64,000 nt of DNA from Tritrichomonas musculus (lineage: Eukaryota > Parabasalia > Tritrichomonadida > Tritrichomonadidae), in NCBI GenBank assembly GCA_039105265.1, contig JAPFFF010000001.1, positions 1,984,001 through 2,048,000 of the forward strand, in the 5' to 3' direction. Under the pieces are notes generated by a model. That model was given only the letters and a program-made list of their open reading frames with translations. It was not told the origin of the DNA and made no database searches. Made by a program: the position numbers and the translations under genes. Of the stretch, positions 11,601-20,558 are shown piece after piece (the first letter of the stretch is position 1; each line of letters begins with the position of its first letter).

Positions 11601-13676
11601 ATTAGTGATGTTGACATTGTAAATATTATTCTTAAATATACAAACAAACCTTCTTTTATTAATAAAAAATCAATGAATGGAACTGCTTTACAAATTGCAG
11701 TTAAAAAGAATAATTTTGAAATCGTTAAAACACTTCTTTCTATTCCTGGAATTGATCCAAGCATCTATTGCCTTAATAATGAGACTCCTCTTTGTCAAGC
11801 CATTTGTAATCTCAATTTGGAGATAACTAATTTGTTGATTGATTTTTATGGTGATGACATCATCAATCAAAAATGGCAAATTATAAATGCTGTTGAGAAA
11901 ATCATTTCATATAGTCCAGAGTTTTCTTCTATTGATCAACAATCAGTGGAGAAAAAGTCAAACATTATTAAAAGACTTTTAGAAATACAATCAATTGATA
12001 TCAATCATCATTTTACTAGTAATACATTACTTACATTTGCATGTCAATTTAGTGATATTGGACTTGTTGAATATTTACTAAAAAATGAAAGGATTGATGT
12101 TAATTTATATGAACCAAAAGGAGGTTATACACCATTAATGATTGCTGTTAAAAATAACAATATTAATATTGTTAAAGTATTACTTGAACATCCAAGAATA
12201 AACATCAATTTGATGAATTATGAAGAACAGACAGCTTTGACAATTGCTGTTATTTTTCATTTTGATAACATTATTGATCTTTTAATAAAGAATGATAAAT
12301 TTGATCATGATGAAAGTAGACTTGATTATGCATTCTTCATTTCATCTGGAGAAACATCTAAGAAACTTTTGTCTGTAGATTCACTTGATGTTAATTATAA
12401 CTCAGTTCGAAATCTTGAAAAGAAATCAGAAGATGAATTTACTTCAAAAATAAAGAAAATTGCTCTTAAAAAGAATTCCCTTAAAATTAAAAAATATGGA
12501 ACAGCATTGACAAATGCTGTTGATGAAGGCAATTTAGATTTGATTAATTTGATTGTAAAGCATCCAACTTTTGATAAATCTAAATCATTGATTAAAGTAG
12601 CAATTGCAAAATCTGTTTATAATAACAAAGTTGAAATTATGAATAAATTATTAAGTTTAGTTGACAATGATTTGAACATTTGTGATATTGATGGCAATTG
12701 TCTTCTTGATTATGCCATTATGAATTTGAGTGAGGATGTGATATCTGAGATTCTGAATAAAGATAATTTCAAATCAATGAAAGTAGACTTTGTTAATTTA
12801 TTCGTTAAATGCTATACGAATATAAATAATAATTCGAATTTGATTATCGATGAGAATTCTTTCTCTCTTGTGGATAAAACACTTTTGCTTGAAGAAGTAA
12901 ATGGTGATATTGAATTAGAAGAAGGTAATGATGATAATGCCAACCATAATAATTTTCCAGATGCAAATGAAAAATCACCTGTTGATGTAATGAATTTACT
13001 TTATGATTATGATAATGAACACGATCATTTAATTGATTTCCATAAATTGTTACCAAATGGAAAATCATTCTTTTCTGTAATAAATCGTTCATCTAGATAT
13101 GATATTGAAATTGTTGACTTCTTATTACAACATGGAGTTGATCCTAATCAACCAGATAAATTTAATTATTATCCACTTGAAAATGCAATTGTAATTCATT
13201 CCAAAGATTTCGTTACTTCTTTGCTGCATACAAATCAAATTGATTTTTCAGTGAAAATTCCTTTTAAAAAGTATCAAAATGATAACTTAACGAACAAATT
13301 TAATCCTATAAAGAGTACCAATTCAATTTTACTAAATATTGAAGGTCTTGAATATGTCTCTTATCTTCATTTGGCTGCTGCTACTTCTTCCGTCATTTTA
13401 AATGAATTTCTAAATGTAAATGATATTGATGTAAATGTTACTAATAATTTGGGTGAAACACCATTGATGATGGCAGTTAGACACAGGAAAAGAGATTGTA
13501 TTACATCCCTCTTTCAAAGAAATGATTTGGACTATTTGCATAAAAATAAAAAAGGACAAAATGCTATTGATATTTGTGGTCATAGAACATTTGGATATAT
13601 GAATCAACAAGTAAATAATGATGGACAAGATGAAGAAAAAACTAAGTTCCTAAATCGTTTGTTTGTTTCATTTTAA
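8634..13676 (+). CDS. giant BTB-like/DUF3447 ankyrin-repeat protein
   Basis: About 1680 residues starting at the first ATG (8634). The same frame is open back to a TTG at 8604, but that lies inside the probable initiator. Residues ~180-300 form a BTB-like head (SSYNCNKFGIHSSAVIRNFL and so on). Near residue 580 the DUF3447/ankyrin signature YINYAAAYGSVKCFKYLL is followed by AVYGGNIEIIKIV. From there to the end come many ankyrin units, some canonical (YTPLMIAVKNNNINIVKVLL, ETPLMMAVRHRKRDCITSLF) and some decayed. Such proteins are scaffolds with no catalytic residues. Trichomonads carry hundreds of this class. The stop overlaps TAAA. It is the longest intact single-copy gene in the window. Confidence 0.9.
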   Translation: MAFGFHTSNSNIIFIRQQQVNGTINFHINTISFINQNNSQSLSLLRNSSGKKAFNIFDFIPRQFTITTRDSTSQFNIEMLKESSSVIAQQLQNDPDNLTYHLDISDKENVLSKFELLYQGKCVTFDEDELPISHKITKNLNITSCPNFMKPESLKTFSESMQFNSNSNVLSVQIDLQRFDKFISNSQFETFVIKTNKSSYNCNKFGIHSSAVIRNFLSENHSKSEFKYDFDDEFDEFQSICDLFNFNNIVLTRNNMDSLKFIVDDLQIDCISEDIEKYIDVSEKVSKTIDDQQTIVTQIDELFDMLYNIKEKTVETVKKMICESNWSKTAEKVQELCAFFLQVIESDFMLHQHIFDLLIQLDIEASETNKLEVLIPFFSKHLILMIFGHRQSTPIRGQPVTVGYNFPLKVTNDMLLNGNNNFKMTLCSFLYKLYKNKIIPKEEIFSNLTNHYVSKNLKDINLLRSSGYFNNLTIWFLPEIIEISPFFSARTTLPNYSMSESDTEPQIISSFIQTFLPDKIDLYKQMRDMDEPGDKLTIALRIDDVDTVQSILSKSGSNVTKSFVPFNLFEGFVENGRTSYINYAAAYGSVKCFKYLLLNYDKIDKSTFKYAVYGGNIEIIKIVDQQASPESTPDNNKLGRGLINNLNFGGFGAGFNYPFDNSSSIDLEIIPSIIKHSNDLFDWILDQKYTDDNIKQQSLFSLLKCSIKNGNAHSFIGIIDKGYVLNEQQRNELIQIASQKGFYLLTQLLLKFCANKFNDKSFGLDFLCSTSFGNLSIFKLFIKMMNQIDLQNCLSLAVSRRFMNIIHYFFDELAYNEFELTQTSISKALQQSINQKTNDLFNYILDKVKEKNKDIFHNFENLNALLDDASNYHNIEAAETITNLIYEDDPDHDFTQHFINAAQKDNIELCKYFVDKKLSINYEKLSSNVSELGSINEELFSLIGSVSPEAKNRIFRCIKEAITKNNKSLVEYLLKNNAPCDDALFTAVVISDVDIVNIILKYTNKPSFINKKSMNGTALQIAVKKNNFEIVKTLLSIPGIDPSIYCLNNETPLCQAICNLNLEITNLLIDFYGDDIINQKWQIINAVEKIISYSPEFSSIDQQSVEKKSNIIKRLLEIQSIDINHHFTSNTLLTFACQFSDIGLVEYLLKNERIDVNLYEPKGGYTPLMIAVKNNNINIVKVLLEHPRININLMNYEEQTALTIAVIFHFDNIIDLLIKNDKFDHDESRLDYAFFISSGETSKKLLSVDSLDVNYNSVRNLEKKSEDEFTSKIKKIALKKNSLKIKKYGTALTNAVDEGNLDLINLIVKHPTFDKSKSLIKVAIAKSVYNNKVEIMNKLLSLVDNDLNICDIDGNCLLDYAIMNLSEDVISEILNKDNFKSMKVDFVNLFVKCYTNINNNSNLIIDENSFSLVDKTLLLEEVNGDIELEEGNDDNANHNNFPDANEKSPVDVMNLLYDYDNEHDHLIDFHKLLPNGKSFFSVINRSSRYDIEIVDFLLQHGVDPNQPDKFNYYPLENAIVIHSKDFVTSLLHTNQIDFSVKIPFKKYQNDNLTNKFNPIKSTNSILLNIEGLEYVSYLHLAAATSSVILNEFLNVNDIDVNVTNNLGETPLMMAVRHRKRDCITSLFQRNDLDYLHKNKKGQNAIDICGHRTFGYMNQQVNNDGQDEEKTKFLNRLFVSF

Positions 13677-14160
13677 AATAAAAGATATTTTGAACAAAAT
13701 AAATATTTAAGTGCAACTTTTTTTTTTTTTTTTATCGAGACTTATAAAATATATTTCGACAAATATATTACAATTACAATTTCTTGGGGTAAAGCAGGAT
13801 ATAGTGATGGAACAGCAGCATAAGGTTCAACTTCTTGGAGTAAAACAGAATTCTGTACTGGTGAAATGCCAGACAAAAAAATTACACTAGCTAAAGCAAT
13901 TATCAGCTACGATATGGAGTAATTTGCAAAAATGGATAATCATTTTTTATTGCTGTAGAAACCAGTGCTTGCCCATTTTGATATTTAATATATATAATTT
14001 AATCATTTTTATTCAAGAAATATTCAAAAATAGCATAAAAATGGTATGATTATTGAATAAAATTATATTGCAAGAAATTTGTGAATGGTTAACAAATATA
14101 TTATAATATCAATCTATTATAAATATTCGTTTTTTATTTTACGATTATTTTTCATTCAAA
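13677..14160. other. intergenic with a short coding-like remnant
   Basis: A 16-T run at about 13.72 kb is followed by 13,780-13,990. That stretch is less AT-rich and in pieces reads like protein-coding sequence (ISWGKAGYSDGTAA, then STSWSKTEFCTGEMPDKKITLAKAIISY), broken by stops. I do not recognise the protein. It looks like a gene relic. Confidence 0.35.
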
Positions 14161-14161
14161 T

Positions 14162-14281
14162 TTCAAAGAAAAAATATCAAGAATTTGAATGAAAAATATC
14201 AGAAATTGAATAGAAAATATCAAAAATTGAATCAAAAATTTCATGAATTGAAATTAAAATATCAAGAAATTAAATGCAAAA
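14162..14281 (+). repeat. degenerate 21-bp tandem repeat (heptad-encoding)
   Basis: About five units of roughly 21 bases built on AAATATCAAGAATTGAAT. Twenty-one bases equal seven codons. One frame reads as coiled-coil-like KYQKLNR/KYQKLNQ/KFHELKL/KYQEIK. Probably a relic of a coiled-coil coding repeat. Confidence 0.5.
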
Positions 14282-14439
14282 TAATCACATTATTATTACA
14301 AATAACGTTTTTTAGGTTAAGTAAAAAAAAAATATGTTAACTAATCATTACAACAAATAAACGATGCGGATTTTAAAAACACCTGTACTTAATTTTTAAA
14401 GGAGTAAAAGTATCAAAATAATTACTAGGAAAAGTTGGA

Positions 14440-15840
14440 AATGATTATTTTTTTAGCAATATTGCTCCTTTTTAAGGAGCTTAAGCATCTTTCCAAATTG
14501 ACGCTTCATTAATAAATGATAAAGAAGTATTAGTATTTATTTTAACCGCAAAAAGAGGTTTGCATGACACTTTTTTATTCGATAATGAATTAAATTTTAA
14601 TGGTAATATGGAGATGTATCGAGAAATCGTTAAGCAAAAAAAGTAGAAAAAGCTAGAGAAAACCAGATTAATATAGTAGGTTTAACAACGGATAATTTTC
14701 AAACTCAAATACAGGCAATAAATCAAGATAGCAAAGATTATTTGCAAAACTACTTTTCGAATATGAGTAATATCATTCATTTTCGTTGTTGTTTGTATTT
14801 GTTAAACCTTGCTTATAAGGATTGGATTAAAGCCAAAGGAAAATTTTCAAAATATGAAATTTCAATAAGAAACATTTTAAAAGTTTTAAACAAAAATATT
14901 TTTTCACAAAAAAATTCAAGGAAAATACCAAAATTATGTATAACTAGATGGAATTCTGCTTTTTGTGCGTTAGAATGCTTTTTTTATTTGAGAAAAGATA
15001 TTTTAAATCTGATTAAGAATGCCAATAAAAAAGAAATAAAACTTTTTTGGGAGATAAGAAATGATATTAAATATATATATTCTATGGGCTTTCTAAAACT
15101 TTATCCATTACGGTTTCATTTGGCAAGTTTGTTTGACTATATGCAAAATGAAAACATATCTTTTGTAGAATCAATAATTGTTATTGAATATTTTCAATAA
15201 ATTAAAAAAAAAAAAAAAGGTGGAAAATTTAAATTATCTGAGGGTGGAAATGATTTATACAAATTTATAAAAAAAAGGTTAATTTTAAACGAAAACATCC
15301 AATTATATAATTTGGCTTCTTTATTTCATCCTGATGGTATTGTTTGATATAGGAGAATTATGAGAAATTCAAATTCAGATTTTAATATTTCTGAAGATTA
15401 TAATGATTATTTTCATTGCATAAAAGATAAATTATCAATTGAAATCGCTGAACAAAACAGATATATTTCAATCGAAGAATATAAAAAAAACGAGTATAAG
15501 AATGCCTTAACTGAATTAAGTCGAGCATTTTCTACCAAACAATTTCAAAAAAAAAAAAAAAAAAAGAATTCCAATAGAAAGAATAATTCAAATAATAAAA
15601 ATAATTCAAATAAAAAACAATCAGATATTTATGACTATTTCCAAATTGATTCAAAGTCAGATGAAGATTTAAATGAAAATAATGAATTGCCAAATACAAT
15701 TAATCTCATTTCTTCAAACAAAGATGAAAATCAAACAGAAGAAGAAGAAGATTTACAAGATGAAATAGTTAAAGATGAAAATAATATATATAATTTAAAT
15801 AAACAATACAAAAATGCATCTGCCATTGATAATGAAAAGT
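14440..15840 (+). mobile_element. hAT-like DNA transposon relic
   Basis: Broken transposase coding sequence. At 14,680-14,720 a stretch reads IVGLTTDNFQTQIQAIN, like the hAT block around a catalytic Asp. The open frame 14742-15200 then gives IHFRCCLYLLNLAYKDW and KIPKLCITRWNSAFCALECFFYLR, the CxxHxLNL-like and TRWNS blocks typical of hAT transposases. The frame 15360-15902 (180 residues) is a polar, Lys/Asn/Glu-rich continuation with a long A run inside. Several stops and frame changes separate the parts, so it is inactive. Terminal repeats were not found. The downstream part merges into a BspA fragment at about 15.84 kb. Confidence 0.6.
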
Positions 15841-16335
15841 ATATTGCGATGTTTTCATACCACAATTCATTGTGCATAATGATAAGGAATTTGCTGTTAT
15901 AGCGATTAACAGTTGGTCATTTGAAAAATCAAATATTAAATCAATACTATTTCCTTCTGGCTCTAAAGTTGTCACCATCGAAAAGGATGCATTTATTAAT
16001 TCATTAATTGAATTCTTTTTTATTCCTTCTTCCTTTATATACTTTGAAGAAGGCTGGATTCGAGGAACATCAAGATTAACAAATGTTTTAATTTCACCAA
16101 ATAATCCAAAATATTCATATCTTAATAACACAATTATCATTGGCAAAAGTAATGATGAAGATTATGATACAGTTCATTTTGTAAGGAGAGATGCTATGAA
16201 TATAATAATACCTTCATTTATAAAGAGAATTGCAACATATGCTTTTTCAGAATCTTTGATTAAGAGTATTGCTATTCCAAAAAATGTTGCTGAATTTTTT
16301 AAGTACGTTATAAGACGATCAAAATCATTTTTTGT
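15830..16335 (+). pseudogene. BspA-like LRR gene fragment
   Basis: From ~15,850 the frame reads VFIPQFIVHNDKEFAVIAINSWSFE, then IPSSFIYFEEGWIRGTSRLTNVLISPNN, NNTIIIGKSN, IIIPSFIKRIATYAFSES. This is the same subtype as the 3502-5379 gene (compare its WCNELMNVTKISVHPNN and IIGKSS blocks). The longest frame has no ATG; it opens after a stop and starts at a GTG. The fragment lacks most of the repeat domain and is sandwiched between two transposon relics, so it is a truncated pseudogene. Confidence 0.7.
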
Positions 16336-16339
16336 TGAT

Positions 16340-17470
16340 GGATGATTCCGTTCCTATACCATCAATTTCACTTTGTGTGGAACTATTTGGAAACGACAAA
16401 GGGATTATACTCCACAGGGAACTGTTCAACTCAGAATTCAGATCAGCCCCCTCTTTACATGACCAAAAACTATTTGTGAAAAAATGCATCCAGAGCTCGC
16501 CGTTAAGCAAATTACATCTTTGCGTGGGATATGCATAAAACGATATTAAAGAGCATTAAAAAATGAGGTAAATCCTACCTTTACTGAAGCCAAACCGCCT
16601 CAGCATCAACTATTAACTGGTGAAGAAGAAAATACCATAATTGACAAAATTCATGAACAGTAACTCTTATATGATTGTTGGGAAAGCATAGATATACGCA
16701 ATTATGCTTCATAAATATAAAGAAAAAGAACTTCTATTGAAAAAACTTTCACACGTGACTTTAAAAATTGTCATAAAAATTCAATAGAAAAGGATAAAAG
16801 CAGATTCATTAGAAGAAAAACGAGCTCAAATTTAAATTGAAGAGGTGAATCGTTACTTTGGAGAAATTGATGAGATGATGAACGATCCACCGATCCCTCT
16901 TCTATTAATTAATTTCGATGAAATTGATTTTGGAAGGAGACCAGAAAAAGGAAAAAGAAAAAGCGTATATATTTTTAAACAATGCAAAATGAGACCATTT
17001 TTCAGAGAATTAACTGATCAGTATCACGTTTCTGTAGTTGTTGGTGTAAGTGCTGGATGCACTGACATCATTCCATTGTTTCTTTCGACAAGAAAAAATT
17101 TAGATGATGATATTCATGGTACTTTTTTCCATAGGCGAGCAAATTATTATTCAACGCCTAAAGGTTATGCAACCACAGAATCTACCATTTATTGGATAGA
17201 ATACAGCCTTGCACCATATGTTCAACTTGTTCGTACACTTCTTGGGGAAAATCTTAAATGTGTTGTGATTGCAGACGGACTAAAATCTCATTTTAACCAA
17301 CCTGCGATAGAAACATTTAATAAAATTGGGAATATACAATTGATTTTACTCCCTCCTCATTCGTCTCACTTAGCTCAGGTCCTAGATTTAACCGTTTTTA
17401 ATTCATTCAAAAAGTTCTATGAATCAATTTCAGATTTCAATGAGTATCCATCTGCTTTTACCAAAAAACA
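16340..17470 (+). mobile_element. pogo/Tigger-like (DDE_1) transposon relic
   Basis: Remains of a Tc1/mariner-superfamily, pogo-type transposase. 16,565-16,660 reads NPTFTEAKPPQHQLLTGEEENTIIDKI, like the CENP-B-type helix-turn-helix region. The frame 16845-17597 carries the DDE core: LINFDEIDF (first Asp), VVIADGLKSHFN (second Asp), then LLPPHSSHLAQVLDLTVFNSFKKFY (third acidic block, typical of pogo). The N-terminal part is broken into several frames. The core ends at an A run near 17,469, where the C-terminus is lost. No terminal inverted repeats could be fixed. Inactive. Confidence 0.75.
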
Positions 17471-17667
17471 TATAAAAAAAAAAAAAAAACGATTATTTTC
17501 CTTTCAATTTTTTATTTATTATTTTTTTTTGGTGAAGTGTTCTCCTTCCCAAACCCACATTCTCCTCCCAAACCGACGGTATTATATATTCGTTTGAAAA
17601 TATATCATATTATAAAAACATTTTGGTAGAAAATATTTCAACCTAAACAACATCAATAACTATAAAA

Positions 17668-17888
17668 CATATATTTTTAATCCTTATTGAATTTTTTGCT
17701 CTCAATTTTTTTTCAATCACTCCTATTCAATTCGAAGACTTTTTTATCATTCCAAAAAACAAGTCAAAATTAGTTCATATATCAATATTATAATAAATAA
17801 GATTGAGAGGATTTTGTCCGAAAAGGCAACTCAAAATTATTATTTACTTTTTGTTAGTATTCAAAAAATTCAATAAGGATTAAAAATA
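17668..17888. repeat. short inverted-repeat element (~220 bp)
   Basis: Arms of about 24 bases, TTTTTAATCCTTATTGAATT at 17,668 and its inverse at 17,865-17,887, enclose ~175 A/T-rich bases. It has the shape of a small MITE. No other copy is seen in the window. Confidence 0.45.
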
Positions 17889-17975
17889 TCGTTTAAAATT
17901 TTTCAGAAAATTATTAAAATATTTGGATATCAATAAATTTTTTTTTGTGAAAAGTATTTGCCTTCATATTTCATA

Positions 17976-17985
17976 TCATTTTTTT
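17976..17985 (+). promoter_or_regulatory. TCATTTTTTT initiator
   Basis: TCATTTTTTT, with the A 12 bases before the ATG at 17990. It is the same motif as at 3485 and 5541. Confidence 0.6.
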
Positions 17986-17989
17986 AGTA

Positions 17990-18238
17990 ATGTCATTCAT
18001 AGACGTTGAAGTCGAAAGCAATGTTGTTAGCCCATATAATTCAAGATATCACGTATGTGTTGGAGAGAAAATAGGCACACTCTTAGACAAAATTGATTTT
18101 GAGCAATTAGGCTCAAATCTTGATCCATCAGTTGCAGTATTAAAGTTCCACGGAAAGGTTCTTGATAGGAATACTACTTTTGAATACAATAATATAGTAG
18201 AGAATGATGTTCTCGAATTAACAATTCAAGAACCATAA
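17990..18238 (+). CDS. small ubiquitin-like-fold protein
   Basis: An 82-residue protein. The second half, LKFHGKVLDRNTTFEYNNIVENDVLELTI, follows the ubiquitin pattern (xxFxGKxLxDxxTLxxYNIxxxxxLxLxx). The N-terminal strand-turn-strand (VEVESNVVSPYNSRYHVCV) and the helix with LLDKIDFEQL also fit. It ends in TIQEP with no C-terminal Gly-Gly, so it should not be conjugated like ubiquitin or SUMO. A stand-alone interaction module is more likely. A strong initiator and a TAAA-overlapping stop support a real gene. Confidence 0.75.
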   Translation: MSFIDVEVESNVVSPYNSRYHVCVGEKIGTLLDKIDFEQLGSNLDPSVAVLKFHGKVLDRNTTFEYNNIVENDVLELTIQEP

Positions 18239-19028
18239 AAAACTAGTTGATTTTTTTAAAGAAACTAATAAATATTTCTTTATTTTAATTTTTTAATACC
18301 TTTTATCTGATATTTATAAAAAAATGAGTTTTTGCAAATTTTATCTGATAAAAATTATTTGTTGAAGTATGTATTTTCTATATCTCTTAAAAACTCAAAA
18401 ATGGTAAGTATCATCTAGGGTATTATATTGTTTTTTGCTAACTCAGCTTTTGGTTTTATAACAAACAAATGTGATTTTTATGCGATAATGAAAGTAAGCT
18501 TTATGATTATGATTAAAATAAGGTATGGAATTTTACGACATAATATCTAAAATTCATTATCTCAAAACTTTTTCTTGAAATTTGTCATATTTTAAGAAAA
18601 ATAAATAATTATACAATTATTTACATCACACACGAGAATATTTTAACCCTTTTGATTATCAGAATAAAACTAATGTTTTTTTATCAGCTTAAATTTCATA
18701 TCATATATTGTATTATTGTTAATAATATTTATTATAATTTCTATATATATCATAAAATAAATATTTGTTATATATTTATAATAAGATATTGATTAAATTA
18801 ATATTTTAAAAATATTCAAAGACATTTCAATTTTATCATTCAATTGATAAGATGAAAATTCAATTGATAAGATAATAATTCAATAATACTTAAAAAATAA
18901 ATTATTTTTAATCCATGATTTTGTCTTTATTTTAAGAAGAAATCATAAAACTTTTTTTTTTTTTGAAATTTCTTAAATTGAAAAAAATCTAATTTATCGT
19001 TAAATATGACTTATTAAGAGTCATATAT
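18239..19028. other. intergenic
   Basis: A/T-rich sequence, with a small direct repeat CAATTGATAAGAT near 18,840-18,875. No gene or RNA is seen. Confidence 0.55.
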
Positions 19029-19320
19029 GTTAATAAAATTAACCAAAAAAATCGTAAATTTAATTTTTTCCTTAAAATTTTAACTATTTGCTTTTTTTGA
19101 TATAATTTTTTTTTTATTTTTACATAATTTTTCAGGAATATACGCACCAGTGATCACCACGGGGCTGTGCGAAGCCGAATCAGGTTCCTTGAATTGCTGG
19201 ATGAATCGGGAAGCCATTTGAACTAAATTATTTATGCATTATTTAGCCGAAATTGAATAAAAAAGTATTCAAAAAGTTTAAAAGTTTTCAAAAAGTGGTG
19301 CAAAAAAAATACGATTCTCC
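19029..19320 (+). mobile_element. truncated copy of the GGGGAATCG-TIR MITE
   Basis: Matches the two full MITE copies at 43405-43812 and 49321-49724. It contains the GC-richer core (GGAATATACGCACCAGTGAT onward) and the right terminal repeat ending CGATTCTCC. The left ~110 bases, including the other terminal repeat, are missing. The terminal repeat has diverged (GTGGTGC for GTGGCGT), so it is older or less conserved than the other two. Confidence 0.8.
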
Positions 19321-19790
19321 TAAAGAAAGTAATAAATAAACCTGTAAATCTGATATATAACAGGATATAATTATTTTAAATTCAAATTTCAAAAAAATGA
19401 TGATAAAAAAAAAAAAAAAAAAAAAACAACTCAAGAATTCCCACCAAATTTAGATATTTTCTTAATCATATGATTATGAAACAAATATATAAGTTTGGGA
19501 AATTTCTAGCGTTGTTTTAAATTTGGCTTTAGTTTTTTGACAAATACCTATAAGAATATGTTGATTCTTTCAGTCAACCTATTTATCTATAAATTATAAA
19601 TTATAGACTATACCTTTCATTCTTTCATTCAACATATTTATCTATAAATTATAGACTATGAATATTCCTAAATTTTATAAAATTTTATAAAGTGTTATTC
19701 ATTTGAAAATTTGAATGTCTTGTTTTTTTAAAAAAAACAAGACACTAAAATAAGACAAAAATTTTAAATTTGAATAATTAATTCATTATT
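19321..19790. repeat. intergenic with A run and ~40-bp direct repeat
   Basis: An A run of about 19 lies near 19,408-19,427. Two direct copies of a ~40-base segment containing ATTTATCTATAAATTATA lie at about 19,580-19,610 and 19,628-19,655, preceded by TCTTTCATTCAAC-like sequence. Confidence 0.5.
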
Positions 19791-19799
19791 TCATTTTTA
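19791..19799 (+). promoter_or_regulatory. TCATTTTTA initiator
   Basis: TCATTTTTA directly abuts the ATG at 19800; the leader would be only about 7 bases. Such short leaders are known for trichomonads. Confidence 0.55.
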
Positions 19800-20459
19800 A
19801 TGAGTGCAAGTGATACAGAGGATAATGATGACAATGACCAACTTATATTCGATTGGGATGATGTATTCAATCCAGAAGTATTACCTTTTATTGAATTATC
19901 GCCTATAGATTTTATATTATCCGAGCCAGAGGATGAACAGCAGAAGTCAAGTTCTGTAGAAGACAATTTTAATGTTGGGGTGAACGAGAATTATGATATT
20001 CCAGAAAATAATCCCAACTCTGAACCAATTGAACCACAGCTGATTGATAATTCTATACATCAATATAATTGTTTTGCTAACAATGAATCCTTTTCGAACT
20101 TTAATCCAGCTTATATGCCTTGGATTGCTCCACAAAATAATCCGCTTTTATTTTCTAATTACATAAAGACCAGTTCTTGCCGTGTTTTTAGAAAAAATAA
20201 AAGCGAATTATCACCAAAAGCAGATGAATTTCGAACAAAGCTAAGCCATTTGTTTTTTAAAAATAAAAAGCGAATGGATAAGAAAATAGTTGCAAATATA
20301 ATGCATTTCCTATACGAGAAATATAATTTTCCAAAAATGAATCGAGATGAAGTGCGTACTATTTCATTATTTTATGAACATTATGCACCTTATGCTGAAA
20401 AAATTATTGAGCTTACAAAAAATAATCAAAAAGAAATATCCAATAAATTTAAACTTTAA
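19800..20459 (+). CDS. acidic protein of unknown function
   Basis: A 219-residue protein. The N-terminal half (~1-85) is very acidic and low in complexity (SDTEDNDDNDQ and so on). A short aromatic/Pro stretch (~100-115: NPAYMPWIAPQNNPLLF) follows. The C-terminal half is a basic helical region with regular positive residues (SSCRVFRKNKSELSPKADEFRTKL, then KRMDKKIVANIMHFLYEKYNF). I do not recognise the family. An acidic tail plus basic helical domain could suit a nucleic-acid-binding protein, but that is a guess. Initiator and TAAA at the stop support expression. Confidence 0.7.
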   Translation: MSASDTEDNDDNDQLIFDWDDVFNPEVLPFIELSPIDFILSEPEDEQQKSSSVEDNFNVGVNENYDIPENNPNSEPIEPQLIDNSIHQYNCFANNESFSNFNPAYMPWIAPQNNPLLFSNYIKTSSCRVFRKNKSELSPKADEFRTKLSHLFFKNKKRMDKKIVANIMHFLYEKYNFPKMNRDEVRTISLFYEHYAPYAEKIIELTKNNQKEISNKFKL

Positions 20460-20535
20460 ATAATCTTAGGATATTTTTATATCTTTTTTTATTTTCAATT
20501 TTTTTCTGAGTTTTTTTCTCAAAACAAGATAGCCT

Positions 20536-20558
20536 CTTTTTGAGCGTAGCTCAAAAAG
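20536..20558. terminator. perfect 10-bp stem hairpin downstream of gene
   Basis: CTTTTTGAGC, loop GTA, GCTCAAAAAG: a perfect 10-bp stem with a 3-base loop, 77 bases after the stop of the 19800-20459 gene. It might be a 3'-end structure; the role is not established. Confidence 0.4.
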
